Positions 36,557 through 46,200 of a stretch of 64,000 bases of DNA are shown one piece after another (the first letter of the stretch is position 1; each line of letters starts with the position of its first letter). The position numbers and the translations under genes are program-made. A model generated the notes under the pieces. That model made no database searches, was not told the origin of the DNA, and saw nothing but the letters and a program-made list of their open reading frames with translations. Origin of the DNA: Kiritimatiellia bacterium (lineage in GTDB: Bacteria > Verrucomicrobiota > Kiritimatiellia > CAIVKH01); assembly GCA_023953695.1 (NCBI GenBank), contig JAMLJG010000004.1, positions 1 through 64,000 on the forward strand. The letters are read 5' to 3'.

Positions 36557-36618
36557 TTGGTACTGTCCACAAAAGTTCAGCAAAATGAAGAGGGTCATGG
36601 TAGTTCCTTCGGTTAGAG
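36557..36618. repeat. Solo terminal fragment of the IS256-family element (right-end type)
   Basis: About 61 bp nearly identical to the reverse complement of the right end of the IS at 37449-38839 (TGTCC, AAAAGTTC, GCAAAATGAAGAGGGTCATG and TAGTTCCTTCGGTTAGAG), differing at about four positions including a one-base insertion. It is in inverted orientation, without its transposase. It marks where a second copy once stood or recombined. Confidence 0.7.
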
Positions 36619-36773
36619 GTCGGGTATTGGGGTCAAGTCTTGGACATGCGTCATCATTGCCTCCGCTTCGCGCAATGTAGTTCTGAGCACTCGGTCATGG
36701 ACCGCTCGTTTCTTGATGCGACGAATTGCCGTCGCCACACCGCTCCCCGCCATCCGCCAGCGCGTAGCGAGGG
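36613..36773 (-). pseudogene. C-terminal fragment of a Y1/REP-type transposase
   Basis: Minus-strand frame ending at the TAA 36613-36615 with SGVATAIRRIKKRAVHDRVL and LREAEAMM; this pattern resembles the DnaA-like helix-turn-helix that ends some IS200-like Y1 transposases of the REP-associated type. The final codons overlap GTCCAAGACTTGACCCC (about 36633-36649), a motif often seen beside such genes. The catalytic HUH and Tyr region is absent, so it is a dead remnant. Moderate confidence because only the tail is present. Confidence 0.5.
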
Positions 36774-36775
36774 GA

Positions 36776-37192
36776 TCAGGATGTAACCAAGCGAATAATC
36801 TCGGCAACCGTAGGGGCCTTCTCAACAACGGTCTTCAACTCGTCAAAATCGCCTCGCGTCTGCCAACCGTGGCGGTTCTTGAACGAGCCGAGAACGAGAT
36901 TCCGCACTTCGTCAACGGTCATCGGAAACAAGTCGCCATCGTAGACAAGTTCAACTTTGATTCGTCGGTCAACCATAGGGTTGAAGCCCCAAAAGAGCCC
37001 GACGCCGTGGAGTTTTCGCGCCGACTTGACGCGGATGGCCTTTCCATTCGAGTCGACCACAAGCATGTTGTCGAACATGCCGTTCTTGACGCCCGCCGTC
37101 GTTGTTGTGACAAGGGCGTCCCAGTCATTTCTGACCCTCAGAAGATGACGATGGAAGCAGACAACCGGAAAAGTAAGTTCATTTGCAGTCAT
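36776..37192 (-). CDS. Putative immunity protein of a polymorphic toxin
   Basis: 138 residues from the ATG at 37192 (MTANELTFPV), which has AGGGG just upstream; ATG 37216 would overlap the toxin stop and lacks a Shine-Dalgarno sequence. The sequence (NMLVVDSNGKAIRV; HGWQTRGDFDELKTVVEKAP) is not one I can assign to a named family. Position directly after the C-terminal end of an Rhs-type toxin on the same strand, with 14 bp between, is the standard arrangement for a cognate immunity gene. Function is inference from context. Confidence 0.55.
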   Translation of the reverse strand: MTANELTFPVVCFHRHLLRVRNDWDALVTTTTAGVKNGMFDNMLVVDSNGKAIRVKSARKLHGVGLFWGFNPMVDRRIKVELVYDGDLFPMTVDEVRNLVLGSFKNRHGWQTRGDFDELKTVVEKAPTVAEIIRLVTS

Positions 37193-37205
37193 CTTGCCCC
37201 TGGTC

Positions 37206-37446
37206 TCAAAGTTCATTGCCAACACGTCCGTATTCCGAGATCAACAGTGCCTTGAACCAGTCGGGCGAGCCGTACATGAACCGGCCGAATTCGCCGAGTT
37301 CACCAGCACCGTGCAAGGCATCGTGTAACTCAAGACTCTCCATCGGCATGAGATTCCAAGGTTGGTTCTTGATGGCGTCAGGAACATTCTTCCCCCATCG
37401 CCCTTGAGGGATTGCCCAATGATGAACTTCCTGCCCCGCCTCCGAG
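37206..37446 (-). pseudogene. 3' end of an Rhs/polymorphic-toxin gene (HNH-like toxin tip), cut by the IS
   Basis: The minus strand reads VHHWAIPQGRWGKNVP, IKNQPWNLMPM, ELHDALHGAG and FGRFMYGSPDWFKAL before the TGA at 37206-37208. The HHW..P / NQPWN..PM / H..LHG order is a recurrent C-terminal toxin module that looks like a His-Me finger nuclease. Upstream the frame runs into the IS left end at about 37449, so the Rhs body is lost. With no delivery part this piece cannot be an intact toxin. Confidence 0.65.
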
Positions 37447-37448
37447 TT

Positions 37449-38839
37449 GTGTCCGTCAAGTTCTGCAAAAAGGTCATGGCTCGTTCCTTCAAGGAGTTAT
37501 CCATGGCCACCGCGGAGGCTCCATCGGCCGGAGCGGGGGCTGTGGGTAACTCCGTTTCGACTAGGCGGCATCTTTCCGCTGTTGCTGTTTCCTTTGTTCG
37601 CGTAGCAGTTCCATGTTCAGGTACCGGTGCTGTTCGATCCAGTCCTCGTGAATCTCCACCGCCAGCGCCCGGATCAACCGCAACGCGCTCTCCGCGTTTG
37701 GAAAGATCCTGACTACCAAGGTTCGTCGCTTGATCTCCTGGTTGAGTCGCTCCAACAGATTCGTGCTCTTCAGGTGTTTGTGATGCGCCCTCGGCAACCG
37801 GTAGAACGTGAACGTTTCCTCGATGTTCTCTTCCACCCAGTCGCATAGCTTCGCGTACTTTCCCGACCACTTCTTTAGCCACCCGGCCAGATCTCTCCGC
37901 GCCTCTTCCAGATCACGCCGATCGTACAACCACCTCAGCTCCGTCAGGCAGTCGTCATCCCCTTTGCGCGGCAGGTAATCGAGCGCGTTCCTCAGAAAGT
38001 GCACGTAGCAACGCTGCCAGGCCGCCTCCGTGAACACCTCCCGGATCGCCTTTCTCAGGCCCGCATGATCGTCGCTCACCACGAACTCTACTCCGCGCAA
38101 CCCGCGCTCCTTCAGCCCGTGCAGAAAACCTTTCCAACTTGTTTCCGTTTCCCGGTTTGCCAGTTCTACCCCCAAGACTTCCCGGCGCCCATCCCAGCTG
38201 ATCCCCAGCCCAATCAGTACGGCTCGGGGCTGCACATGCCCGGCCTCTCGCACGCGCTCATAGCGCGCATCCACGATCAGATACGCGTATTCCTGATCCA
38301 GTCGACGGTGACTGAACGCTATCAACTGTTCATCCAGGTTCTTATTCAGCTCGCTGATTGTGCTTGCGCTGAACGCGTGCCCGCACAGTTCCTCGGTGAT
38401 CGTCTTGACCTTCCGCGTCGAGACCCCCTGGACGTACATCTCCGCCAGCGTTGTCACCAACGCCTTCTCACTCCGCTGGTACCGCGCAAAGACCTCCGTC
38501 GAAAATCGGCCCGAACGGTCCTGGGGTACCCGCAGCTCGATCTTGCCCACCCGCGTGATCAAGTTTCGCCGATAGTAACCGCTCCGGTACCCTTGCCGGC
38601 TCTCGGTCCGTTCTCCCTTATCCGCCCCAAGTGCTTCGGCCATCTCCGCTTCCAACACGTCCTGCACCACCTTCTGCACCAACGGCCGCAGAAAATCCTC
38701 CTGGCTGGTCAATGCGGCTTTGATCTCTTCCACGTTCAGCATACTCTTCTTTCGGGTCCTGGTTCTCCTGTTCCTTTCTGGTCTCTCTAACCGAAGGAAC
38801 TACCATGACCCTCTTCATTTTGCAGAACTTTTTGGACAC
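37449..38839 (-). mobile_element. IS256-family insertion sequence
   Basis: About 1.39 kb, the typical size. The ends are imperfect inverted repeats: left GTGTCCGTCAAGTTCTGCAA and right (reverse complement) GTGTCCAAAAAGTTCTGCAA, 17 of 20 identical, with further internal similarity (GGTCATGG..GTTCCTTC). It encodes one full transposase. No 8-9 bp target-site duplication is apparent: the left flank is toxin-gene DNA and the right flank is unrelated, which fits recombination between copies after insertion. Confidence 0.85.
37561..38742 (-). CDS. IS256-family (Mutator-type) transposase
   Basis: 393 residues, full length. N-terminal QGYRSGYYRRNLITRVGKIE, the LRVPQDRSGRF segment, the DDE carboxylates Asp158 (IVDARYERVRE), Asp224/225 (VVSDDHAGLR) and a Glu in STNLLERLNQEIKRRT, plus the family YVHFLRN and RIFPNAESALRLIRAL blocks. 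All catalytic residues are intact, so the element may still move. Confidence 0.95.
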   Translation of the reverse strand: MLNVEEIKAALTSQEDFLRPLVQKVVQDVLEAEMAEALGADKGERTESRQGYRSGYYRRNLITRVGKIELRVPQDRSGRFSTEVFARYQRSEKALVTTLAEMYVQGVSTRKVKTITEELCGHAFSASTISELNKNLDEQLIAFSHRRLDQEYAYLIVDARYERVREAGHVQPRAVLIGLGISWDGRREVLGVELANRETETSWKGFLHGLKERGLRGVEFVVSDDHAGLRKAIREVFTEAAWQRCYVHFLRNALDYLPRKGDDDCLTELRWLYDRRDLEEARRDLAGWLKKWSGKYAKLCDWVEENIEETFTFYRLPRAHHKHLKSTNLLERLNQEIKRRTLVVRIFPNAESALRLIRALAVEIHEDWIEQHRYLNMELLREQRKQQQRKDAA

Positions 38840-38847
38840 TACCAAAT

Positions 38848-39093
38848 CATTGAGAATATTGACGATTCCATCTCTTTTGTTTCGTGTGCAGCAGGGAAGA
38901 CGCCCACCGGCAGGGTTTTTCAGCGGAACCGATATTCAGGGGTTGACCCTGCGCGGCCTAAGTGCTGGCGTCCACGTTGATTGTTCCGTAGCGCTGAAAT
39001 TGCCACAGATCGAATGATGTGGTCACCTCGCCGAATAGGCGAAACTCGCCGAGCTGCCTCTGGATTGGAAGCCGGCGGGGAGTCGGATTGCGA
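38848..39093. other. Intergenic stretch right of the IS, no supported gene
   Basis: About 245 bp between the IS and rrf2. A minus-strand frame ending at a TAG near 38960 (FGEVTTSFDLWQFQRYGTI) reads plausibly but is too short and partly overlaps the rrf2 end. Not called. Confidence 0.4.
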
Positions 39094-39534
39094 TCAGATC
39101 GAGTAATCGGGAGAGGTCGAGTAGCGATGTTTGCGCTCTTGCTCTGCGATACGCGCGAACGTGGACTTGGAGAAGAGTGTCTTCAGCGCGGCTTCGGCAT
39201 CGCGCCAGACGTGAGTGAAGACGTCTTGCTGTGTGTCTACAATGGCGTGGGGCCCTCGCTGCTCCACATCGGTGAACAGGGGACCTTCGAATAAGGCGAG
39301 AACATCGCCAATGTGAATTTTTGTAGCGGGGCGCGCCAGAAAGTAGCCGCCTTCTTTCCCGCGCATGGAGTCGGCTAAACCCGCTTGCTTGAGTTGGCGC
39401 ATGATGGCTTCCAGAAATCGCGCGGGGATTTTCTGAGCCGTGGCGATGTCGGCGATGGTTACGGGCCCGGCTCCCTCGCGGAGTGCGAGTTCCAGCATGG
39501 CGCGCAGCGCATAATGACATCGGTTGGAAATCAT
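39094..39534 (-). CDS. Rrf2-family transcriptional regulator
   Basis: 146 residues. Winged helix-turn-helix with MISNRCHYALRAMLELAL, VTIADIATAQKIPARFLEAI and the wing SMRGKEGGYFLARP. Apart from Cys6 it has no cysteines, so it lacks the Fe-S ligands of IscR/NsrR and resembles CymR, the Fe-S-free cysteine-metabolism repressor that works with CysK in Firmicutes. It lies directly downstream of cysK on the same strand, and the sulfur genes around it support that role. A truncated copy exists at 36425-36552. Confidence 0.88.
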   Translation of the reverse strand: MISNRCHYALRAMLELALREGAGPVTIADIATAQKIPARFLEAIMRQLKQAGLADSMRGKEGGYFLARPATKIHIGDVLALFEGPLFTDVEQRGPHAIVDTQQDVFTHVWRDAEAALKTLFSKSTFARIAEQERKHRYSTSPDYSI

Positions 39535-39615
39535 GGCGGAATCAGAACGGCGGATGGCGAACTTCGAAAGAGGAACATGCCCCTTCGTTATTCGCCATCG
39601 CGCTGTTCGTCAATC

Positions 39616-40575
39616 TTATACTCCAATTCCCTGGAAAAGAGCTGTGGACAGATAGCGTTCGCCCGCGTCTGGGAGGATCGCGACAATCACTTTGCCCGCA
39701 AACTCGTCCAAGTGGGCGAGGCGATTGGCCACTGCAATCGCTGCGCCGCTGGAGATTCCGCTGAGGAGGCCTTCCTCGGCGGCGAGGCGACGAGAAGCTT
39801 CGAGCGCATCGTCGCTGTTCACCTGCTCCACGCGGTCCACAATGCTCAGGTCGAGCGTATCGGGAATGAAGCCCGCGCCGATGCCCTGGATTTTGTGAGG
39901 GCCCGGCTTGATTGGCTGACCAGCCAATCGCTGGGTGATGACGGGACTCTCGACCGGTTCAACGGCTACGGAGAGAATCTTTTTGCCCTTGGTGTTTTTG
40001 ATGTATCGCGAAACGCCGGTGATGGTTCCGCCAGTGCCCACGCCGGAGACCAGCACGTCAATTGCGCCATCTGTGTCGGCCCAGATTTCTGCGCCCGTGG
40101 TCTTTTCGTGGATTGCCGGATTGGCCGGGTTCTTGAATTGCTGCGGCTGGAAATAGCGAGAGGGATCCGAGCTGGCAATTTCTTCCGCGCGCCGAACTGC
40201 GCCGATGGTGCCTTCGGGGCCTGGGGTCAAGACGAGGTTGGCGCCGAAAGCGGCGACAACGCGGCGGCGCTCAATGCTCATGGTTTCGGGCATTGTCAGT
40301 GTCAGCTTGTAGCCGCGCGCGGCTGCGACGTAGGCGAGGGCGATGCCCGTGTTGCCACTGGTCGCTTCGATGATTTCCATGCCGGGCTTCAGGACTCCGC
40401 GTTGCTCAGCGTCCCAGATCATGGCTGCGCCGATACGGCACTTTACGGAATAGGAGGGGTTGCGCCCTTCAACTTTTGCCAGCACGGTGGCTTTGGCGCC
40501 CTTTGTAATGCGGTTAATTTTGACAATCGGCGTGCGGCCAATTGACAGCGAATTGTCGGTGTAGATGTTGCTCAC
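39616..40575 (-). CDS. cysK: Cysteine synthase A (O-acetylserine sulfhydrylase)
   Basis: 319 residues, GTG start with AAAGG upstream. Fold type II PLP enzyme making cysteine from O-acetylserine and sulfide. The PLP Lys45 lies in [18 protein letters not shown], with the substrate loop [12 protein letters not shown] and the PLP-phosphate loop [16 protein letters not shown]. Followed by rrf2; the upstream region holds the candidate operator at 40602-40633. In CymR-type systems CysK itself acts as co-repressor, so the pair may be an autoregulated unit. Confidence 0.95.
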   Translation of the reverse strand: MSNIYTDNSLSIGRTPIVKINRITKGAKATVLAKVEGRNPSYSVKCRIGAAMIWDAEQRGVLKPGMEIIEATSGNTGIALAYVAAARGYKLTLTMPETMSIERRRVVAAFGANLVLTPGPEGTIGAVRRAEEIASSDPSRYFQPQQFKNPANPAIHEKTTGAEIWADTDGAIDVLVSGVGTGGTITGVSRYIKNTKGKKILSVAVEPVESPVITQRLAGQPIKPGPHKIQGIGAGFIPDTLDLSIVDRVEQVNSDDALEASRRLAAEEGLLSGISSGAAIAVANRLAHLDEFAGKVIVAILPDAGERYLSTALFQGIGV

Positions 40576-40601
40576 GGTTTACCTTTCTTTCTCGTTCCAG
40601 A

Positions 40602-40633
40602 ATCAATCACATATAATCCGATTGATAAAGTAG
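40602..40633. promoter_or_regulatory. Candidate Rrf2/CymR-type operator upstream of cysK
   Basis: ATCAATC (40602-40608) and GATTGAT (40620-40626) form a perfect inverted repeat separated by 11 bp, about 27 bp upstream of the cysK GTG. The overlapping minus-strand 20-mer CTACTTTATCAATCGGATTA (40633-40614) is 16/20 identical to CTACTTATTCAATCGGGATA at 45976-45995. Location in front of cysK-rrf2 suggests autoregulation; binding not proven. Confidence 0.5.
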
Positions 40634-40690
40634 AGATATACGTCTGGCTGGCGTGGTTGTCGAGCGATTTATGAAGAAAAGTTAAGTCGG

Positions 40691-42052
40691 CTAGAAGGCG
40701 ATTTGGACTCGCGCTATCGCAACCTGCTCATCTGGGCGGTCGGCGCCGTCGGGTGCGCCACCGTCGAACACGGTTTGCTCGAGATCCATGGCAATTTTTG
40801 CGTTTCGCGATAGGTACCAGTTCAAGCCTGTGCCGATGGCGTTGGCTGACGAAGCCGATTTTGATGGATCCGCGTAGCCGCCGGAAAAGGTGTCGTCATC
40901 AATCGTTAGCTTGCCCGCGCGCGCTTTGAGTTCGAGTGCGCCCCACTGGGCGCGAGACGCATTGAAAGGTTTGAGTGGTGTGACTCCTTTGAGCGATGGC
41001 GTCTCGCCGGTCAGCACCCACGATGCGGAAGTCTGCCAGGCGGTGTTCTTTAGCGAGGTGGCGGCTTTGTTGCCGAGCTTCACTTCCTGCTGGGAGAGGA
41101 TGTATTCGGCCAAGAGGCCGATCGGTCCCGCGGCGAAGTAGAGATGTGGCGCTATGCGCGTGTGGTCGCCATCTGCGCGGGGAGTCGGTTCGCCGCTTTC
41201 CGAAGTGCGGTAGGTGAAAAACTTGTTTTGGCCGCTCGTGCTGTAGGAGGGCAGACCGGAGTTTTTCGCAGAGCCCTCTTGTTTTCCATAACTCGCGCCG
41301 ATGCCGAGCAGGAGACCGCGCAGCGCGGTGTGCTCTCCATTTTTGAAGGGAGAAATGGCGAACCGCGCGGCGACATCTTTTCCGTCGTTGCTATCGGTCT
41401 CAACGCTCTCGCCGTCCGGAGCGCCGTTGAAGATTCCGATTGCATATTCCCAGGCCCCTGTGTTGGCCGAACCGAAGAGCATGAGTCCTTCGTCGTATGA
41501 CGGAGTGAGCAGGGTGGTGAAGCCCGACTCGCTGAAGAGCGTTGTGGAGAGCGATTGGGAGCGCTCCAGGCCCACGGGCGCTTTCGTGCGGCCAACGCGC
41601 AAGTTGACGCGCGGGAAGAGCGCGAAATTGACGTATGCATCCTGGATGCGCGAGGACCCGCCGCTGAAGTCGGGCATGAAGAAGAAGGAGATGGGCTCGC
41701 CAAGTTGCCCCTCGAGGATGAGGCGCACGCGCCGAATCAAAAAGGTGTCGTTGAATTGATTCGCGTCGTCGTTTGCAAAAAAGCGCGCATCTGCGTGTGC
41801 GTATCCACCGAGGCGAAGCCGAAAGAGCCCATCGGCCGAAGATAAGGAGAAGCCCGTGGGGCCTGCGGCTGGGCGCGGGCTTTCGCTCGCGGGCGACAGG
41901 GTGTGGAGCGAAGAGGCGTCGCGCGCTTCGAGTTGGCGCACTCGCTGTTCCAGTTCCTGCAGGCGGAGCGAGGGGGTGTCGTCACTATCGGCGCGCAGAG
42001 TCTGCGAGCCGAGCAACCATGCGGCAGCGAGAAAAATCCGTCCATATCTCAT
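40691..42052 (-). CDS. OprO/OprP-family phosphate/anion-type porin
   Basis: 453 residues from the ATG at 42052, which sits 9 bases after GGGAG; the ATG at 42061 abuts it. Signal peptide (RIFLAAAWLLGSQTLRA), a short coiled coil (LRLQELEQRVRQLEARD) of the kind that trimerises OprO/P-like porins, then a beta barrel (FRLRLGGYAHADARFFANDD; RVNLRVGRTKAPVGLE) ending in VQIAF. Selectivity unknown; next to sulfur genes it might serve sulfate or phosphate. Confidence 0.85.
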   Translation of the reverse strand: MRYGRIFLAAAWLLGSQTLRADSDDTPSLRLQELEQRVRQLEARDASSLHTLSPASESPRPAAGPTGFSLSSADGLFRLRLGGYAHADARFFANDDANQFNDTFLIRRVRLILEGQLGEPISFFFMPDFSGGSSRIQDAYVNFALFPRVNLRVGRTKAPVGLERSQSLSTTLFSESGFTTLLTPSYDEGLMLFGSANTGAWEYAIGIFNGAPDGESVETDSNDGKDVAARFAISPFKNGEHTALRGLLLGIGASYGKQEGSAKNSGLPSYSTSGQNKFFTYRTSESGEPTPRADGDHTRIAPHLYFAAGPIGLLAEYILSQQEVKLGNKAATSLKNTAWQTSASWVLTGETPSLKGVTPLKPFNASRAQWGALELKARAGKLTIDDDTFSGGYADPSKSASSANAIGTGLNWYLSRNAKIAMDLEQTVFDGGAPDGADRPDEQVAIARVQIAF

Positions 42053-42228
42053 CGCGATCATCTCCCGGTGTTTGTCAGCGAAGGGCGAACATGCCGCGCG
42101 AGCAGGCCTCTGTGCAATCTTCTTTCTCGCGGGCTCTCGGATTATTTTGAAGCGTTGTTTGCGGGTTGTGTATAGTTGCCGCCCTGCGCGCGACGCCGAC
42201 GGAGCGGAGCGCTCGGGGAGGAGAGAAA

Positions 42229-43404
42229 ATGACAGTTGCCCATCTTGCCGTTACTTTGAAGAGCCCGTTGCCCGATCTTTCGAGCGAGGAACTCGCCCGC
42301 TACAGCCGCCACATCATTCTGCCGGAGATTGGACTGGAGGGGCAACGCCGCCTCAAGCAGTCGCGGGTCTTGCTCATTGGCGCGGGCGGTCTGGGTGCGC
42401 CGTTGGGAATGTATCTCGCCGCCGCCGGGGTGGGGCACATTGGGATTGTGGACTTCGACCTCGTGGATTCGTCGAACCTGCAGCGACAGGTGATTCACGA
42501 CACGCGCGATGTCGGCCGCAGCAAGATCGAATCGGCGCGCGACCGCATTCTCAACATCAATCCTCACATCGAGGTCGCGACCTATGAAATGCGGCTCACC
42601 AGCCAGAATGCGCTCGATTTGTTTCGCGATTACGACGTGATCGCGGACGGCACGGACAATTTCCCGACGCGCTATCTGATCAATGACGCCTGCGTTCTGC
42701 TGGGCAAGCCGAATGTGTACGGCTCGATTTTCCGTTTTGAGGGGCAAGTGAGTGTCTTTTGGGCTCTGCATGGGGCTTGCTATCGCTGTCTCTATCCCGA
42801 GCCGCCTCCGCCCGGCCTCGTTCCCTCGTGCGCGGAGGGCGGCGTGTTGGGTGTGTTGCCGGGGATTATCGGTTCCATTCAGGCGAACGAAGTTATTAAA
42901 CTCATCGCCGGCTGCGGGGAGCCTATGATCAATCGCGTTTTGGCCTTTGACGCGCTGAGAATGAACTTTCGTGAGCTCAAGTTGGAGAAGAACCCCGGGT
43001 GCCCCGCGTGCGGCGAAAAGCCGCTCATCACCGGGTTGATTGATTATGAAAATTTCTGCGGCCTTGCGCCGATCCCGACCGATGTGCAGGAAATTGACGT
43101 CCTTGAGCTCAAGCGACGAATGGATGCAGGGGCGGACTTGCAGCTTATTGACGTGCGCGAGGCGAACGAATTTGCCATCGCGCGGATTCCTGGAGGTCGC
43201 TTGATTCCTCTCAGCCAGCTTGCGGGGCGGATGGGAGAACTGAATCCTGCGCGCGAGGCAGTGATTTTCTGCCGCAGTGGCGGGCGCAGTGCGAAAGCAA
43301 TCGGCCAACTGCGCGACGCGGGATATGCCGGCCGTCTTGTGAACCTCAAAGGCGGAACGCTCGCGTGGTCAGCGGAAGTGGATCCGAGCGTGCCGCGCTA
43401 TTAG
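42229..43404 (+). CDS. ThiF/MoeB-type adenylyltransferase with C-terminal rhodanese
   Basis: 391 residues from ATG 42229 (GGGGAGGAG upstream). MoeB/ThiF/MOCS3-like: ARYSRHIILPEIGLEGQ, Rossmann LLIGAGGLGAPLG, zinc CxxC pairs (CYRC, CPAC) and SCAEGGVLGVLPG. The C-terminal 110 residues form a rhodanese with catalytic FCRSGGRSAKAIG. Such fused proteins (MoeZ, MOCS3) adenylate and thiocarboxylate small sulfur carriers (MoaD, ThiS, CysO). The nearest carrier here is the MoaD/ThiS-like gene at 60788. The neighbouring metY and cysK suggest sulfur delivery. Confidence 0.9.
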   Translation: MTVAHLAVTLKSPLPDLSSEELARYSRHIILPEIGLEGQRRLKQSRVLLIGAGGLGAPLGMYLAAAGVGHIGIVDFDLVDSSNLQRQVIHDTRDVGRSKIESARDRILNINPHIEVATYEMRLTSQNALDLFRDYDVIADGTDNFPTRYLINDACVLLGKPNVYGSIFRFEGQVSVFWALHGACYRCLYPEPPPPGLVPSCAEGGVLGVLPGIIGSIQANEVIKLIAGCGEPMINRVLAFDALRMNFRELKLEKNPGCPACGEKPLITGLIDYENFCGLAPIPTDVQEIDVLELKRRMDAGADLQLIDVREANEFAIARIPGGRLIPLSQLAGRMGELNPAREAVIFCRSGGRSAKAIGQLRDAGYAGRLVNLKGGTLAWSAEVDPSVPRY

Positions 43405-43453
43405 CGGCAACTCGGGCGTTGACTTGGCGAGAGGGGTGGATTCTTAAACGAGA

Positions 43454-43487
43454 GCGGCGCCGGACATCGCGAGATGCCCGGCGCCGC
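43454..43487. terminator. Strong hairpin between convergent genes
   Basis: GCGGCGCCGGACATC pairs with GATGCCCGGCGCCGC around a GCGA loop, a 15-bp stem with one mismatch, in the gap between the rhodanese-fused MoeB and metY. No T-run follows, so it may act as a bidirectional pause or a Rho-independent terminator of weak type. Confidence 0.55.
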
Positions 43488-43510
43488 GCGGTTAATTCGC
43501 TGGCGCTCGC

Positions 43511-44914
<1,404 letters not shown>

Positions 44915-45739
44915 CTAGAACGCGTACTGAAGACTGACCACGGCGCCGTCACCCAAGCCGACTTTCGAGGCATCCTTGTGGTCGCCCGCGTTGACGTAGG
45001 CGCCAATCACAGAGAGGTTCGGGCTCGCGAACCAGATTAGGTGTGCATTCCAGTAGTCTGCATTCTTGAAGCCGTCGCCGACATCGGCGCCCTGCTTGTA
45101 TTCCGCGCCGATTCCGATGTTGGAGAAGGGCAGGACGGCAACGTTGCCGAAGCCCACAACATCGCGGTCGTCACCGAAGCCGAAGACGCCCGTCGTGCGC
45201 GCTGCTGTCGAAAGGAGTCCCGCGGACAAAACGACCGGCCGCGGCAATTGCGTGATGAGCTTCGTTGCGACGACGTAGAAGTCCGCATCGCTGTCGTCCA
45301 CCCCCTCGGCCGATTCGGAGATCGTCTTGTAGACCGCGCCGATCGAAATGGCCGGAACGGCCGATCCGCCGGTGTTCTCGGGCAGGAGGTTCAATTTTGC
45401 GCCGATGTTGTTCTTGCTGAGGTCCTCACCCGATTTCGCAATCAACTCGTAGCTGTAGGAAAGCTCCAAGCGATCGGCCACGGTGATACCTGCGCCTAGC
45501 GAGCTCCAATCCACATCCACATCGCCGAGGTTGACGTACCAAGCGCCGACTTGCGGCTTTCCGAAGATGGAATCATCGCCTTCTGCCTTGTTCTGACCCA
45601 AGGTCCAAGCGAGTGGGTTGAGCGCACCGCCGCCATAGCCCTCGATGCCGTTGAAGGGTGCGCCCGCATACGCGCCAGCGGCGCCCGCGAGAACGATGCT
45701 TCCGATGATGAGCTTCTTGAATGTATTGCTGTGTTTCAT
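44915..45739 (-). CDS. DUF3034-like outer-membrane protein
   Basis: 274 residues: signal peptide (KLIIGSIVLAGAAGAYA), an early EGYGGGALNPLAWTL like that of DUF3034-family proteins, amphipathic strands (WYVNLGDVDVDWSSLGAGI; YELIAKSGEDLSKNNIGAKL) and a terminal Phe (VVSLQYAF). Likely a small barrel in the outer membrane. Precedes metY on its strand, so it may be co-transcribed with sulfur genes; function unknown. Confidence 0.65.
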   Translation of the reverse strand: MKHSNTFKKLIIGSIVLAGAAGAYAGAPFNGIEGYGGGALNPLAWTLGQNKAEGDDSIFGKPQVGAWYVNLGDVDVDWSSLGAGITVADRLELSYSYELIAKSGEDLSKNNIGAKLNLLPENTGGSAVPAISIGAVYKTISESAEGVDDSDADFYVVATKLITQLPRPVVLSAGLLSTAARTTGVFGFGDDRDVVGFGNVAVLPFSNIGIGAEYKQGADVGDGFKNADYWNAHLIWFASPNLSVIGAYVNAGDHKDASKVGLGDGAVVSLQYAF

Positions 45740-46200
45740 GACTGGTTTCCTAATTTGTCTGCTATTTCTGAATAAACTGATGATGGGTGAATGTTGCTTG
45801 TGAATCTTGGCGCTGGCCCGCTCGCGGATGTCCGCACCGGCTTGACGTTTTCTAGGGTTGAGTCATCCGGTGCATCCAACGGCTGCGGGCCCCATACAGG
45901 TGCAAGAGCGGATATCTCCAGCACCCGTCGAAAAGAGTGCGCGCGACAATCTGGATGAATGTCTGTCCATAATTCCTACTTATTCAATCGGGATAGGAGA
46001 ATATACGGCGAAGTCAGCTTTGCAAGCTCTTTTCAAAACTTTTTTTCACTGCGTCCATTTTGCCCGGAAGGACAGCATTTCGCGGGGTTTTGAGCCAATC
46101 GTCCTGTGGGCACAGAGAAAATGGGAAGAGATTATGCCCTTCGCTCGCGACGCGAAAGTCACCTTCGTGCGTACGTTGCTGGCCGCGCGCGCCGCAGGGC
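45740..46200. other. Intergenic region with a candidate regulatory motif
   Basis: 461 bp with no gene. At 45976-45995 the plus strand carries CTACTTATTCAATCGGGATA, 16/20 identical to the motif in front of cysK; flanking ATTCCTAC and ATAGGAGAAT give weak dyad symmetry. It is about 240 bp upstream of the DUF3034-like gene start on the opposite strand orientation. Frames here are shadows. Confidence 0.45.

Noticed and set aside
37241-37882. Long minus-strand frame spanning the IS left end
   Set aside because: The frame crosses the IS end and antisense transposase region; the real coding in this stretch is the toxin tip in another frame.
38848-39093. Short minus-strand frame reading FGEVTTSFDLWQFQRYGTI
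   Set aside because: Only a few dozen codons, overlaps the end of rrf2 upstream and no start; could be a relic but not supportable.
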